DNA of 64,000 nt from Himantopus leucocephalus. Lineage: Eukaryota; Chordata; Aves; Charadriiformes; Recurvirostridae. Shown here in pieces: positions 20,040 through 33,510 of this stretch. The translations under genes and the position numbers were made by a program. Where the stretch lies: NCBI GenBank assembly GCA_003993805.1, contig RSEF01000012.1, forward strand, positions 9,697,175 to 9,761,174, in the 5' to 3' direction. A model generated the notes under the pieces. That model saw only the letters and a program-made list of their open reading frames with translations. It had not been told where the DNA came from and did not search any database. Each line of letters begins with the position of its first letter. Position 1 is the stretch's first letter.

Positions 20040-20340
20040 ATGAACTGCCGAATTCCACTCAGCAAAAACCAGTTGCTTTATAAAGGTGAATACAAGCAAG
20101 GCTTTCATCCTGGGCCTGACATCGCCCCAAGACGGAGAATATTGGGACTTTAACTACATCAGTATAATAAAGCAAAAAACAAGGAGATAGTTAATCTAAA
20201 TCAATGCTCGCAACAGCAACAAATGCCAGTGAGTCGCTGACACTGACAGATATGACACCGGCTCATCTAACCGGTCTCAAAGCACATGTTATTGCCATTG
20301 TATTGTCCCCAGGCAGTATCCTGAGCTCAGCCACATGGGC
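20040..20340. promoter_or_regulatory. AT-rich island in intron 3, candidate noncoding element
   Basis: A low-GC stretch with TTTATAAAGG at about 20077, TATAATAAAGC near 20163 and TTAATCTAAATCA near 20191, flanked by very GC-rich sequence. Function is unknown. Confidence 0.22.
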
Positions 20341-20620
20341 TGAGGACAGACGCGCTCACTGCACCTCCCCGGGGAGGCAGGGTGGGAATTGGGTGAAGGC
20401 ACTGGGGTTTGCCATAGGGGAGAGGGGCAGGCGGGGGGGGGGACCCTGCCCAGCAGGACCCCGAAACACCTCACCACCTTCCCCAAAACTCCTCAACCGC
20501 CGCCTTCTTCCGTTCAAACTCATTTCCATCTTTTCCTCTTGTTCAGCCACCCACACGAGCGGCGCCTCCCCCACGCCGAGCGTGCTCGGCAGAGCCGGCC
20601 AGCCCAGCGCCAGCCCATGT

Positions 20621-20648
20621 GGCACGGCACGGCACGGCACGGCACGGC
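20621..20648. repeat. (GGCAC)5 pentanucleotide repeat
   Basis: Five perfect GGCAC units followed by a degenerate one. GC-rich pentamers of this kind are prone to length change. Confidence 0.9.
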
Positions 20649-23600
20649 TCCTCGCCCACCATCAGCAAACCTGCCTAAAACCTCCCCGGACCAGGTCCGC
20701 CCGCATTGCCCCATCAGCAGGATGGGGAAGTACAGCCCAACACACCGTTCAAGCAATTCTGACAGAACTAAAACACTGTCAGAAAAATCTTTTCGATCTC
20801 TCTGCACCAAAACCAAACTGCTGGAAAGATGGAGCAAGTGCCAGGGCACCGCACGGGAGCAGAACCTTCACCAAAGTCAAACCAGGGTGCAGGAGGGACT
20901 GACAGAGACAATGATTAAAGGAAAGGAATTACAAGCAGTCCCCCATCGGATGCCACATGGTGTGGGACGGGTAAACACACTTGCCCTGCTTCCCTCCCCA
21001 GCAAAGCCCTGGGTCCTGGCCCCACGGCTGCTCCGGCGGTCTCGAGCCATTGATTTCCCAGCTTTGCCCTTCAAAACTCTCCTGGCTCCGTGCCCAGTTT
21101 GTATCGTCTAGTCACTCAGGAGCAAAATATCTCTATTATTATTGCAATTATTTCCCAATCAGCATCGCTCAGGGCTGAGGCGGTCAGAGGGGGGGGCCCC
21201 CGACATGCGAATCGATGGGCAGCCTCTGCCCTGGGGGCTGCCGGGGACCAGGCGGGAGGCACCGGCAGCTGCCACGCAGCACGGGGAAGGGCGGGTGGAG
21301 GACGGAGGGGACCCCGGGGACCCCTCTGTGCGATGCCATGGACCAGCAGAGTGGCAGTCCTCCGTCTTCGCTGACCCCCTGCCAAGCAACGGCGATGCAA
21401 AATAACCTGTGCTCGGAGCGTGCACGCAGCCACCGAACCCACGCACGCTGGGTGTGATGTAAGGGCTTTACCTCGAAGGCACTTCATGGCTAAACAGAAC
21501 CGACGGGAGCTCCAGGGTGTCCCGGCGGGCAGCACAGCAGCTGCCGGGCCATCAGTTCCCCGGGGAAGGAGCGATGGAGCATCCCAAACCTACTCCTCCA
21601 GCAGCACGGTGCCCGCACTCGGCTGTGCCCGCTGCAGCGTAAATGCACGGTGAAACCCCAGCACCGCACTGCACCGCAGACACGTCCCTCTCGATGGAAG
21701 GGAACGCAGGCAGGTAAGCAGGTCCCCCTGTTTCTCAAGCCATGGGAAGAGAGGAGGGAGCTGCAGAGGTAGGAGAGCCCGGTAACGGGTGGGGAAGGCA
21801 TTTTAGCCCTGCAAAATGGAAGGTACGGGCAGAAAAAGCACACAGCAAAATGAGATGGGGACCTTCTCACTGCATCCTACTGTTCCCTTCCACGTTGGAA
21901 AAAGCCCCGAGTGACAGCAGTGAAGGGCAGAGCATGTCACAGAAATACAGGATTATTTTTTCCCCCGTTTATTAATTACTGCAGGCATCCAAAGCGTCCC
22001 AGCAGGCCCCGGGCGCGCTGAAGCCACGGCAGTGTGTCACCCTCCCGGCTCCCACGGGACTCTGACTGCACGCGATCAGCCTGGGGTGAGTTAATACCTA
22101 AACGTCCCAGACAAGTCCCTGGGAAGAATGCTCTTGCCTGAAGGACTCAGTACTCAGTTTTCCAATCAAAAGCCATCCCTTCACTGCCAAGGCACCGGCT
22201 CCTCCAAGGAGACCTTATCCTTCTGTCCCATGGGGACCAGCCCGGACCCTTGGTACCAGTCTCCTGCGATGCACAGCCCATCACCTGGCTGGCAACCAGA
22301 CCAGACCCAGAGCCACCATCCCCAGCCTCTCCACAGCTTAGAAGTTGCTATTTCTCCTGCAAATCTGAAGCACCATTTATTTTCCTCCTAACAATGCTAC
22401 TTAGCTCAACAGGGCGGCACAAGCCCCCCCCATCCCGAGCCTCGCCATACCTCTGACCATGCAACCAGACCAAGATAACCCCAACATGAACAACAAGGGC
22501 TTGTCCCACCACCCTCACCCTTGGGACATATGCCTACAGCCAGGGGGTCAAACCCTGCTGCCTGCCAGCAGCGATGGGGACACTGCCCTTTTCAGGTCTC
22601 CGTCAGGGGACCCCAAAAGGCAGGGAGGAGGCAGCAGGGCTTCAACCAGGGTTGTGACGGGGAGGAGGGATGAGCTCCCGAGGCTGCAGCACAGCTGGAG
22701 ATCAGCTGGATCCTTCCTCCCTCCTTGGCTCCAGGAAAATAGCTGTTTCCTTCCTGGTCCCTAAAACAACACAGCAGCGAGAGAGGAGCTGCCTGAGGAC
22801 AAGGCCGGGGCTGTCGGTCTTGCAAACAGAGGAGCCAGTGGCAGGAAAACCTCACGCAGGGGAGGCTGCTGAGGGATGGACCCCAAGGTGGCGGGATCTG
22901 CTTCAGGATACCCCCCATGGTCGGGTCCCCTCCCACCCCCGCAGCCGCAGCAGCAGCCCCACGCACAGATCCAGCACCAGCCAAGCCCCCCATTTCGGCA
23001 GGGCTGCCTGCGCAGGGCACCACGGCTTGCGTCTGGATTTATCCATCCATCAGACTCTAAACCCTTCTGCAGCCCCATCTCAGCAGCTCCCCATTCATTC
23101 AGCTCCAGCCGCGTAAGTGCACCGGCTGCTATTTCCACGGCGTGCAAGCCCAAAGCCATTTGCTGCAGCAATACATTGCAGCGAGGGGGGGATATAATAG
23201 GAACTAAATCCACTGCCCATTCACCTCCACCCAGGGAGAAGGACAACACTGACTGCACGGGGGAAATTCGGCTTCACCAGTTTAACACCGGTTTTGATCC
23301 CTTCCTACTGATCAGGCCTCTCGTTACTGCAGCTCTGGGCTGTCCCGGCGGTTTATCTCCATGGACAAAATCACAACAAACTGCCCAGGAGAAGCTGATA
23401 AGCAATAAAGGATCAGAGTCTAGATATCACGGGGCACAGCGACAGTATCAAATATTACTACCCAGCACAGGCAGCAGGACTGGACATGCAGAATCTCTTA
23501 AAAATTCAATGACAAAATCATACATCACATGATGTACTTCATGGGAACACAACCCACGGCATCAGGAGGCACCGGAAAGTTAGAGCCACACTTTTTTCTT

Positions 23601-24899
23601 TTTTTTTTTTCTCTTTAGATCAACATCTCTGCTATTGACATGCCACGATCAAACCTGCAGGCTCTGCCTTTCCTCCCGAAACAGTGCCTGCTCCAAACAT
23701 AAGCACCTTCAAGATTAGAGAAGAGATCTTCCATCGTACCATGCTCGGTGTTCCCGGCGATAACAGCCAGCTTAAGCCTGGCTCTGGGCTGAGTGCACCG
23801 GAGAGTGCCTGCAAATATTTTGCTTTAAATACACTCAGACCCTCTCGCTCACTCCACCTTGAGCTCTTGACGTGTTTGCTAAATTCCCTGCTCTCACCTT
23901 TCGTTTGTATTTTAAGGCTTTGTTCCCACACCCTAAACCTCAGGCCCTCCTACAGCATCTCCAACCCCGAGAGCCACATCCCTGGCTACGCTACACCCTT
24001 CTCCGCATCTCCGTAAAGCCAGAGAAAAGCTATGGGGCCGTGGCTCCCCACCACGCAGAACTGGGAGTGATGAAAACCACTTCTCTGCAGTGGGCTCTCC
24101 GTTCAAAACCAGGATGAAAATTAGGCTCTTCAGTCTGCGGATAGGAGCAATTTCGCAGGAGAGATTGAGACGATTTAAATATAGAGATTGCTTTCCCCAA
24201 GGATGCTGCTCGAGATATTTAAGAGCTCAGGTTTTACACAGCATGGATTTCCTTTGGCACTGATGCAGAACTCCCCGCCCCGCTTCTGCAGGCAGCAATC
24301 CCTTCTCCAGGCTGTCGGGGAACGCCGGGGCCCGTTGGCTAACACGGAGCCCATCGGTGACCACAGGGCTCATGTGGGAGGTGAACTGGGGTGCAGGGGG
24401 GCTGGAGCCCACCCAGAGCTTTCCAGGTACGACAGCACGTGGCCATAAATCGTTGTAACCTCGGCTCCTGCAGGTCCATGCAATGGGAAACAAAGAGCCC
24501 AGATAACTTCTTAATAAATGACTCCCAGGGATGCGGAGATGCTCTCTGAAAGCCCCACTCTTGCTAAGACCAGACCAGAGCACACGCCGCATTCAAACAC
24601 AAGTTCTTGGAAGATCTTTGAGGAACACCTACCACCCTCGCCACCATCCCCACCGCTGTCAAGGGACCTCAAGCGGAGCTGCCACCTGCCATGACCTGCC
24701 AGCACGGTGGCCAAGGAGCTGCTCCCATCCGGGGATGCAGGTTGGCACCCAGCAGCCCGGTGAGAGACGGGCAAATGACCTCGCCGGCCCGACGCTGGAG
24801 GGAACGGAGACGGGGACGGGCAGACAGTCCCCGGATAAACAGCTTTATCCCGAGATGCAACCCTGGCAGGCACCCATCGCACGCCTGAATATCTGTAGA

Positions 24900-25060
24900 G
24901 GGAGGCCAAGGGGTGGGAAATGATGTTAATTAAAGTTTTAATTACTGTAACCAAACGAGTAGTATAATTACTTTATTCTCACAGAGACTTCAAACTGATT
25001 AAGGACCACGTGCGCAATCTTTGGGTTGATGTGGTTTTTAATTAAACGTGCCGTCAAAGA
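24900..25060. promoter_or_regulatory. Dense homeodomain-motif cluster in intron 3, candidate enhancer
   Basis: Four homeodomain cores lie within 120 bp: TTAATTAA at 24926-24933, TAATTA at 24939-24944, TAATTA at 24965-24970 and TTAATTAA at 25038-25045. A perfect E-box CACGTG is at 25007-25012. Flanking sequence is GC-rich, so the island stands out. Such clusters commonly mark conserved neural enhancers. The motifs are seen directly; enhancer function is inferred. Confidence 0.42.
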
Positions 25061-25399
25061 CGGCGAGAGGGGCGGGCAGGACGATGGCTCAGCCCTGCCT
25101 GCTCCTGCCTGTACCCCCCAGGGACCTCCTGTGAGGAGGGAGCCCCGGCTGGCAGGGACACGAGTCAACAGCAGCGGGCAGTGCAAAAGGGCAAGGATAG
25201 CTGCTTTGGGAAAACCAAAGCCGGCGGGATGCACACAGGTGTCTCAAAGGAGAAGCTCCTCTCCTATATATCGTCTCTCAGCTTCACATCCCCCCAAAAC
25301 ATCTACCTTTACAAACACCTCCAAAACAACCCCGCATGGGCCCTGGAAATATTAATGAACTGGTGCTGCCAACTGGAGGGAATGATTAAAAAACAATTT

Positions 25400-25660
25400 T
25401 GCAAAGGTATCCTTTTCAAATAATAATAATACTAAAAGACAAAGCAGTAGAAATTAAATTCCCAGTCCCCTACCTCAAATAAATAGTATCAGAATTTGAA
25501 ATGAGACATAATTACCCCAGCAAGGTTAAAGCCGCTAATGCACGCAGAATACAGAATCACCATCCATCATAATCATATCTCATATCGCAGCCATTATTTA
25601 TAATTAGGAGGCACGGTTTAAAAAACACATAAAGACGCCCATGCAATGCAGTAATTCTTC
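25400..25660. promoter_or_regulatory. Second AT-rich island 0.4 kb from the homeodomain cluster
   Basis: This island contains a short ATA/TAA-type run at about 25418-25432, GAAATTAAATTCC, ACATAATTACCCC at about 25508 and TTTATAATTAGGAGG at about 25597. It has the same character as the cluster at 24900-25060 and may be a second part of one regulatory region. Confidence 0.28.
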
Positions 25661-25863
25661 TGTTATTGCTCCTGGAGGGCCAATCCTGCTCCGATTTGTG
25701 GAGTCCGGGATCAGGCAAAAGTAATTCCCCAAAAACCCCCCAACAGTCATTCCCAAAAAGCTCCTCGCTGGGAAGGGAAACCCGCCTCAGCCCACCTGTG
25801 AGCTCTGCCCAAGCGCCAGGCTGGCAGCAGTAGGACACAGCCGGGCTGCACTGGGTCCCTCCT

Positions 25864-25943
25864 GGCTATTTCCAACCCAAGTGGGCTCAAAAGCATCCAG
25901 GTNCGGCTATTTCCAACCCAAGTGGGCTCACAAGGCATCCAGG
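25864..25943. repeat. 41-bp tandem duplication around a single N (probable assembly join)
   Basis: A segment starting at 25864 is repeated from 25905 with two small differences, and an N (25903) sits exactly between the copies. This is what remains when two contigs with a short unresolved overlap are joined. A true tandem duplication with one ambiguous base is the alternative. Confidence 0.75.
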
Positions 25944-28900
25944 CGGTCCTTTTCCCGCAACTATATTGAATTCATATTTTTTTCCCCCCCGAACGCCAGC
26001 GGAGCTGAGCAGACCCCAGAGCCACAACCCGGCTCAGCGAGGCAGTGGCATGCAGGCTGGTGGGCTTTGCTCGGGCTTTCTTCTCTCCTGGGTGGTTTTT
26101 TTTTTCCTACCTATTTTTAAAACAACAGAACCAGTTATAGCAAGAGTTGGGGAAACCAAAAGCTAACGCCAGAGCTGCTGAAAGCTGCCCTCCTTCGAAG
26201 CACGGGCTCTGCAGGCTGCCCTCGTGTCCCAGTGAAATATTAACAAGCTCCCGGCAAAGCAGGAGGAAATTACACTTAATATATTCTGGGGAAGTCTGCA
26301 GACGGCAGTGCCTATGGGGCAGAGCCCGGCTCTGGAGGGACCTACCTCCAAATCCCTTCTCCTCCCAGCGATGAGGAGCAGCGAGTCTGTGGCCCTGCGG
26401 GGACGCGCGGTGGCTCCATCGCACAGACGAGCGCCGAAGCCAGCGCAGAGCCCTTGCACAGAAAAGCACAAACGCCGGGACGTGGGTTTGTACCCTTCGG
26501 TGCTGAGTTAGAAAGCAACAGCGGTTGGAGAGGGTGTGCGGGGCACACAGAGCCGTGACGACGGAGGCTACGGTGAAAGCCCAGGGATGAGACCACAGAA
26601 AGGACAAACACACGCGTGTGTAAATCTAAGCTACGGTGGTTTTGGAGATGGAAAAACAAGCCGGGATAAGGACAGGGGAGGGCGGGCTGAGCCGTGGCCA
26701 GAGAGGCACAGGTCCTGAGCAGAAGCAGCTCCCCGTCTCGCGCAGCCCAAGGGAAACAGCCGAAGCCGGCTCACCCCGCCAGTCCCGTGACTGTTACTCA
26801 CAAGCAGAGCTGGGCTTTCTCAGAAGTTTCACTAAGCTGTAAAACAAGATAAAATAACAAGGTGGGGGGGATCAACCCCCAACAAAAAGCCAGCTTGCAG
26901 ATGCACCTACAAACACTGCTCTCCAAAAGCCAGGAAACACGTTTCTAATGAAGGCTGCGGCACACACAAGGAAACACAAGCCGAAGCTTCCAGCCAGGGT
27001 CCCCTTGGCGGAGATGCCACGCTCCTGCGGCAGGAGAGGCCGACGGGCAGAGGGAGCAGCTGGCAGGGGGGCACGGGGCTAAGCCTGACACGTGCAGAGA
27101 AGAGGGGCTCTGTGCGCAGCCGTACCGTGCTGCTGCTGCCGCCACCGCAAACGGCAGGGATGAGCCTTTTTGGGGTGCAGGCACTGCGCCCACCCGGCTG
27201 TCAGCTCCCCAGGGCAGGTTGCCTCCTCCACCACTACCACCCTGTGGGTATCAGACATCATAAATGATCGCTCTGACCTCCGAGGCGGCAAGCAGGGTAC
27301 ATGGGCCATCTCTCAGGCTTGCCCTGAGCATTTTCCAGCTCTTCTTCCATTTCAGACCACCAGCGCTCTACCCAACGTGCCAAGGATCAGGCCAGCCCTG
27401 CAGGATCAGACAAGCTGGGGGAAGACCACCTTGGGATGCAGGAGAGGGGGATGCTCCCCATGGGGCTGGGGTGGGGAAGCACTGCAAAGCCAAAGGGGAC
27501 TGGGTCATCCCCTGCAGCCAGAGCCTCCCCAGGCCCTGAAACGGCCATCGGCACCTCACCGGGCTCTGGCTGCTGCCCTTCAGCCGTCCCAGCCCCCACG
27601 GCACACGCCAGAAGGACTTTTAACATCGGTGGCAGCGAGTTTACCGCAACCAAAAGCAGCAGAGAGAGGAGGCGGCGCTTTGCCGGATCAGGCAGAGGAT
27701 CACTATTTGCCCTTCCAAGTGCTGAAAACTAATCCCCCCCTTCCCCCTTTTTATCCCATTGAAAACTTGACAGAACCTCCTAGCGCTTTGCAGTTGAAAT
27801 TGGCAGGTCTTAAATTAATTGACTGCAGTTTTACACAACAACATGTTTAGCTGCGAGCTGGCCCGCGGCCCGCTTGGCTCGCCACCGCTCCCCAGACACT
27901 TTTCAAGCAACCTCCAAAACTTCATAACACATCTAAGGCGAGGGGAGCAGGCTGCCAACGTGACCCGCTCCCTGCCAAAAACCAGCCCTGCCTCCCCGCG
28001 CCCCCACCCCGACCCTGCTCCAGCTCCTCCGGTGTTTTCCCCCGCTCTCGTTAATGGCTTGTTAAATTATTCTCGTCGTCTCCGAGGATTTTTGCTCCTC
28101 CAAACGGCAAGGAGCACGGGGCAGGCTGGGTTACGGGCCCGCTGCTTTGCCATGGAAACGGCAGCAATGGGACCGATGCGCGCAACAGGGGTGAGGAAAG
28201 TCAGGGTGGGTTTTTTGGGGTTTTTTTTGTTTTTTTTTTTAAATTTTGATCCATCCTGATGCATTCCTGCTCTCCTTCCCCTTAACACCCCAAAGGACAA
28301 AGCCCAAAGCAAAAGATGACGACGCAGCGGCAGGTCTGCAATGTCCCCACCCGGGGCTGGGTACTTGGGGTGATGTGAAAACACACAACCCCAGCGCCCA
28401 GGGACGAGACGGCGCCTGCAACCCACCTCCAACCCACCCAAAAAACCACCCGTGCTCCTCTTAGGAGAGGGTCTGAGCTGGCATTGCGGCTCGCACGGAG
28501 CCCGCCTGCAGGGCTGGTCCCGCCTGGTCCCAGTTCCAGGTCCCGCGAGATGCTGCTGCCGCCACTGCCATGGCCAAGCGCGAGCCCCAGCGATGAGTCA
28601 GCCCCGGCTCCCAGCCCTAATCTAATCCCGTCCCCGGTGCCGGGCAGCTTTCCAGGGCATGTCCGCAACATGAAAGGCGCGCTCTCGCCACGCTGCCGGG
28701 TCGAGAGCCGGAGGAGGAGAGGGGAGGATTGCTCCGGCTCTGCCTAGGACTTGGGTCGAGCAGCTGATGCTCTGCGAAAGCCAAACTGGGGGTGGGTTGT
28801 TTGTGTGATTTCATTGCTTGAACAAACAGAAACATCCTGTATGTGATTAAGAGCCTTTATGAAAAACACACCAGCGCGGAGCCCCGCAGCTGGGGCCGAA

Positions 28901-31627
28901 GGTACGGCTGCGGCTGGAAGGCAGCGCGCAGCAGGGCTCGGCCGCACTGGGGTGAGCGGAGCTGCCAGGCAAATTCACGCAGCCACAGCATCCCAGGGAT
29001 GTTTCAGACCATGCACAGAAACAGACATTCCCCCCCTCCCTAGGAAATCATCTCCCCCTGCAAAACGTCATTTTTTTTCATGCCAATCTCCCCAAGCCCT
29101 CACTTGCTCTCGGGAGCAAGAGGCACAGCAGGGTTACCAACAGCCCAGGAGCCGCAGAGGATGGCTGCCCGGGGAGAGGCAGCCAAGGCGCTAACATCAC
29201 TCTGAAGCATTAATTCTTTCCTTTATCACCTTCCGCCCCAGGATATCAAAGTACTCCACGCATGCCTATGGTTTGCTCCTCCTTTTGGCTGCGGGCATCG
29301 CCATCCGCAGATGGCACGGAGAAGAAATGGGCGGCACAGGCAGGAGAAGCGAACTGACCGCTGTCCACCGCACCCCAAAAAAGGGAGGACTCCAGCTCCT
29401 GCCAAAAACCAGGACTTGCCCGGACTTGTGCGGCCGTCACCTCCGCAGCCCCTGCCCTCTGCTCCAGCAGAGCTGCCTCTGAGGAGCCGCGCCAGGAAAA
29501 CACATGCTTTTGTTTAAGGAGCACAGGCTGAGGGGGGAAAAAAAGCACTTAAATGTTACACACACACACCCCCAAAAAAAAAAAAGAAAATTGAAGTTTT
29601 GAAGTTGTTTCCCTTTGGCAAGGTTCAAAATAGGGCGAGTTTTTTGTTTTTGCTGGGAGGCGTTAAAAAAAAAATGTATTTCATCCAAACCATGCTTGAA
29701 ACATTCTTGACATTTATTACTATAAACTTTTCCTCCAATTAATTGCTTCTATATGACTATCATTTTCCTGATGAAAAACATCACCAGAAACTCACAAGCC
29801 ATTAAAAAAACTACTCACTTGCTCTGTTTCTCCCTGGTCACGAGCACAAACAGAGCTAGGGAGGTTAGGGGGGTCAGAAACAACACTTTTGACTCAACAG
29901 CCTTGGCTGGCGAGAGCTGCCACCCGCAGCAGGGACACCGAGGGCAAGACTCGGAGCTCACGAGATGCTTGCAAAAATACCCCGGCTCTGCAGGTACGCG
30001 GTACCACCTCCGGCACTGACTCAGAAACGCAGGGTGGGCCAAGTCTCCGCTGAAAAATCATGTTCTCAGGGATTTGGGTTGGGTTTATAGCCAAGGCTTT
30101 CACAGCACGGCCGTGGGGATGCTCACAGGAGTGCGGCAGCACATGGAGGGGGGTGGGAAATGAAGCCGAGCAGAGGTGAGCGGAGATGCTTCCATCCCAG
30201 GAGGGAGGCACCGACAGCCACCTGGGCGGATATGGTGTCAGAGGGGACCAGAGCTGTTTGAGTGCTCTTTAATTGCTTCCATTTCCATAATGAAGCCCAG
30301 GTCTCCTTTCGGCAGCCTGGGTGAGCAGGAATCGGGTGGGAAGGCATCCCCAACCGCGGTCAGAAAGGACAAGGCTGCAGAGGGGAATGCGAGCCGTGAT
30401 GCTGGACTCCATGAAGGGGCACAGAGGAAGTTCCTCCACCTCTCCTAAAGCCGGTGGGACACAGTTGCTCTTTACCTCTGGGATCAGCAGCCCAAGAATG
30501 GATGAGGCCCAGGGGGACATGCTCGAGGCACCCCAAGCAGCACACCCCACGGGGACCACGGGCGGTAGGTGCCACCCCAGGCTGCGCCAGCCCCCACACA
30601 GCCTCCGGCCAGAAACACTGACGCTGCCACACAACCCAGTTACCGCAATTTAACGAGCCCTCCTGCAGATGAGCGGCGGTGCCGCATCGTCAAACAGCGT
30701 GCCCTTAGTCACCAAGATGAACCACACTTTGAAGTGCGAGCAAGCGCATTTCCACCTCCCTATTCCCTCATCCTCCATCCCCAGGCCAAAGGTAGCAAAT
30801 TTTGCCCTCTTTTAAAACAAGAAGCCACTGGAGGAAGAGGCCAAAGCTCACACATCCCTCATCGAAGCCGACTCATCCCCTTGGGAGGAGAGAGCCCAGG
30901 CATCTCATTCCCAAGTTATTTGCTCCAGGCACGGTTTCCCAGCGGCAGATTCAGGGAGGGGGAAGGAGAGGCAGGAAGGAAAACCCCAGCTGAGACGGGG
31001 AGTGTTTATCTCACCTGCTAGAAGAGAAACACATCTTTAATTTTAAACGTTGAGCGTAAAAACAGATCCCTCGAGGCTCATAAACATACCAGAAAGAGAG
31101 GGAGAGTAACACGGAGAAACCCTGGGGAAATAAACAGAGAATTCAATTTGGGAAGTTTCCATCCCTCGCGCGGAGTGGGAATCAGCTGGCACGGGCCACA
31201 CAGGCGAGGTGCAGTTTTCAGGTTTTGGGGTCTTTTTAAAGGACTTTGCTCATTTCTCACAAAAACCATCACAGGCATCACCTCCCCAGCCTCCAGGAAA
31301 CCAAGCATGGCAGCAGTGAGCCCAACCCCATCCAGCATCTCCATCCAGGGGGGCAGAGCCTGTCCCCCCTCCCTCTGCCACGAAAGCTGCCAGTACAGAG
31401 CACGCCGTGGGAGCCCACTGCCTGCACCCCCCGGCCCTCCAGCCGTGCCCGCCTCCCCCGAAGTCCCGCATCCCGACCTCCCTGCCGGGGATGCTGAGCT
31501 GTTCTGCATGGCTGCGTACATACCAGCCTCGCTAAGACACCCACTTTCCATAGCTAATTACAGACACAGTCACCCTGGCCAAGACACAGGCCTATTTTTG
31601 GAAGCTTTTAAAGAAAAATAAATACAG

Positions 31628-31660
31628 AGATATACATATATATATATACACACACACAGA
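31628..31660. repeat. TA/CA dinucleotide microsatellite
   Basis: A run of alternating TA units passes directly into CA units, in an AT-rich part of intron 3. Confidence 0.85.
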
Positions 31661-32052
31661 GACATCAAAACTGCATCATATTTTTCCTCCGTGAATATTT
31701 TCAGTTGCATTTTGCTCAACAGCTACCAGTTAATTCTTGACTGCCATCACTGGAAAGCAAAATGCCAGGGGAGCCAGGGAACAGCCAGGCACTGACCCAG
31801 CCTCCGAGACCAGCAGACCTGCTGCCTTCACAGCTTCCAGGAGGGCAAACTACTCTACAGACCTCAAGCTTGCCCACAAGCACCCCTACTAAGCCCAAAA
31901 TCCACCCTTGGAAGGATTTTGCTGCATCTTTCAGTGAAAATTTAGCTTTAAGTCCTGGTTGGGACCTCCAGCGGCATGAGCTTGCTGGAGGTCAGGTTTT
32001 GGTAGGGATTGCTGTTGGGGGGATTGGGAGGATGTGAGAAGGCCAGGGAGGA

Positions 32053-32082
32053 CTTCTGCAGGTGAGAAAAGTCCTGCAGAAG
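32053..32082. repeat. Small perfect inverted repeat (10-bp arms)
   Basis: CTTCTGCAGG at 32053-32062 and its reverse complement at 32073-32082 are separated by 10 bases. It could form a small hairpin. It lacks the length of a miRNA precursor and no function is claimed. Confidence 0.6.
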
Positions 32083-33394
32083 ACACATTCATGCCCTCTC
32101 CTCCCGAAGGAAAGGGCATCCACGTGCCTCCAGCTTCCCCCTCCCCAAGCTTCACCAGGGAACAGCCACAGTGAAATCATCCACATGTACATTTAACATC
32201 ATCCCTTCACCCGCAACTGCCCCAGCTCCCACCCACACAGTTCCAGAGGTCTGTCGCATCCAGCAAGGACAACAAGTTGTCTCCAAAAAGGCAAGGAAGC
32301 CCCTTAAATCAGCAGCCGCCCAGCCCAGCGAGCAGCATTGCCAGTGATAAGCCTCCAGCTATGGCAGCACCAGATTTGTTCTGCAACTGTCAGCACATAA
32401 TTAAGATCTACAGGGCTGTGTCAATCACTGAGGGGAAAGAAACAGCAAGGAAACCTCTCCTGGGACACGGCAGAAGCTTACACGTTACTGGTGCCAGGGT
32501 GCCGGAGGGATGCTGGCGGGGTGGAACAAATCCAAATCCACCCCTGGAGCAAGCAGCCAGGCTCTCCGCCCTCCAAACTGCCTCTTCTCACCTGCTTTGT
32601 GCACCGTAACCCCCCCACAAAGACAAGCCTGTGCTCTCCCAGCACAGCATCGCTCCCAACTCTTGCTGCAAAGGGAGCAGCCTCAGTTAACAGCCCCGTG
32701 GATATTGCAACCCAGGGTGACCCTGGAGGCAATCGCTCTTGGGAAGCGCCAGCCCATGGGAGATGGGGTGCTACAGCATTTGAGGCTTCGATCTGGCACC
32801 CCAAAAGCAGGGGGCTCCTCACCCCCGAAGAGAAGCCCTCCAGGATGCAGATCCAGCACTCCCCGCTCTGCCTGCCGCCTGCCCTTGCCAAGCGACACCC
32901 CCAGGACCAGCAGGGACAAGAGGTCTTCAAGGAGCAGCTGGAGATGAGCAGCAGGACGGCCAGGAGCCCTTTGCGTGGACCCATCCATTGCCAAACCCTC
33001 CCTGGCACCCAGCCCCGGGGGGCAATTCCCTGGTCCTGCCCTCAGCAAAAGGCCCCCCCAGCAGGGACACCCCCGCTAAGGGGGCTGGGGGGGTGAAGGG
33101 ACCTTCCAGGGCTCCAGGCAAAGGGAGGAAAGGACCAGGGAAGGCAGAGCCTGCAGAGAACAAGCCCCCTCCTGCCCCAAAACACCCTCATTAACTCTTG
33201 CCCTCCTGGCCAAACCACGGAGCTTGGACCCGCCGGCTCTCAGCTCGCATTCACTGCAGGATCGGGGAGCAGCAGGACAACCTCCCCTTTCCCCCCCGGA
33301 GCATCAACCTTTCCCCAGTTCATCCCCAAAGAGGGACCGCCCGGAGGGACGGAGCGGCATCCCCGCTACCCCGCAGTCACATACAGCCACGCTA

Positions 33395-33510
33395 GCGCAC
33401 AAATTGCTTCATTAAATTTCATCGCATTAAGCCAGTTTCATGAATTGTCCCCGGACTATTGTTTGCCTGAAAATTAAATTAAGGCAACATTTGTTGTTTC
33501 AACGAGTCCG
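33395..33510. promoter_or_regulatory. AT-rich island, candidate conserved noncoding element
   Basis: This stretch contains AAATTGCTTCATTAAATTTC, GCATTAAGCC, TATTGTTTGCC (FOX/SOX-like) and AAATTAAATTAAGGC within about 110 bp, flanked by GC-rich sequence. Composition and motif density resemble deeply conserved elements; conservation cannot be tested here. Confidence 0.3.
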
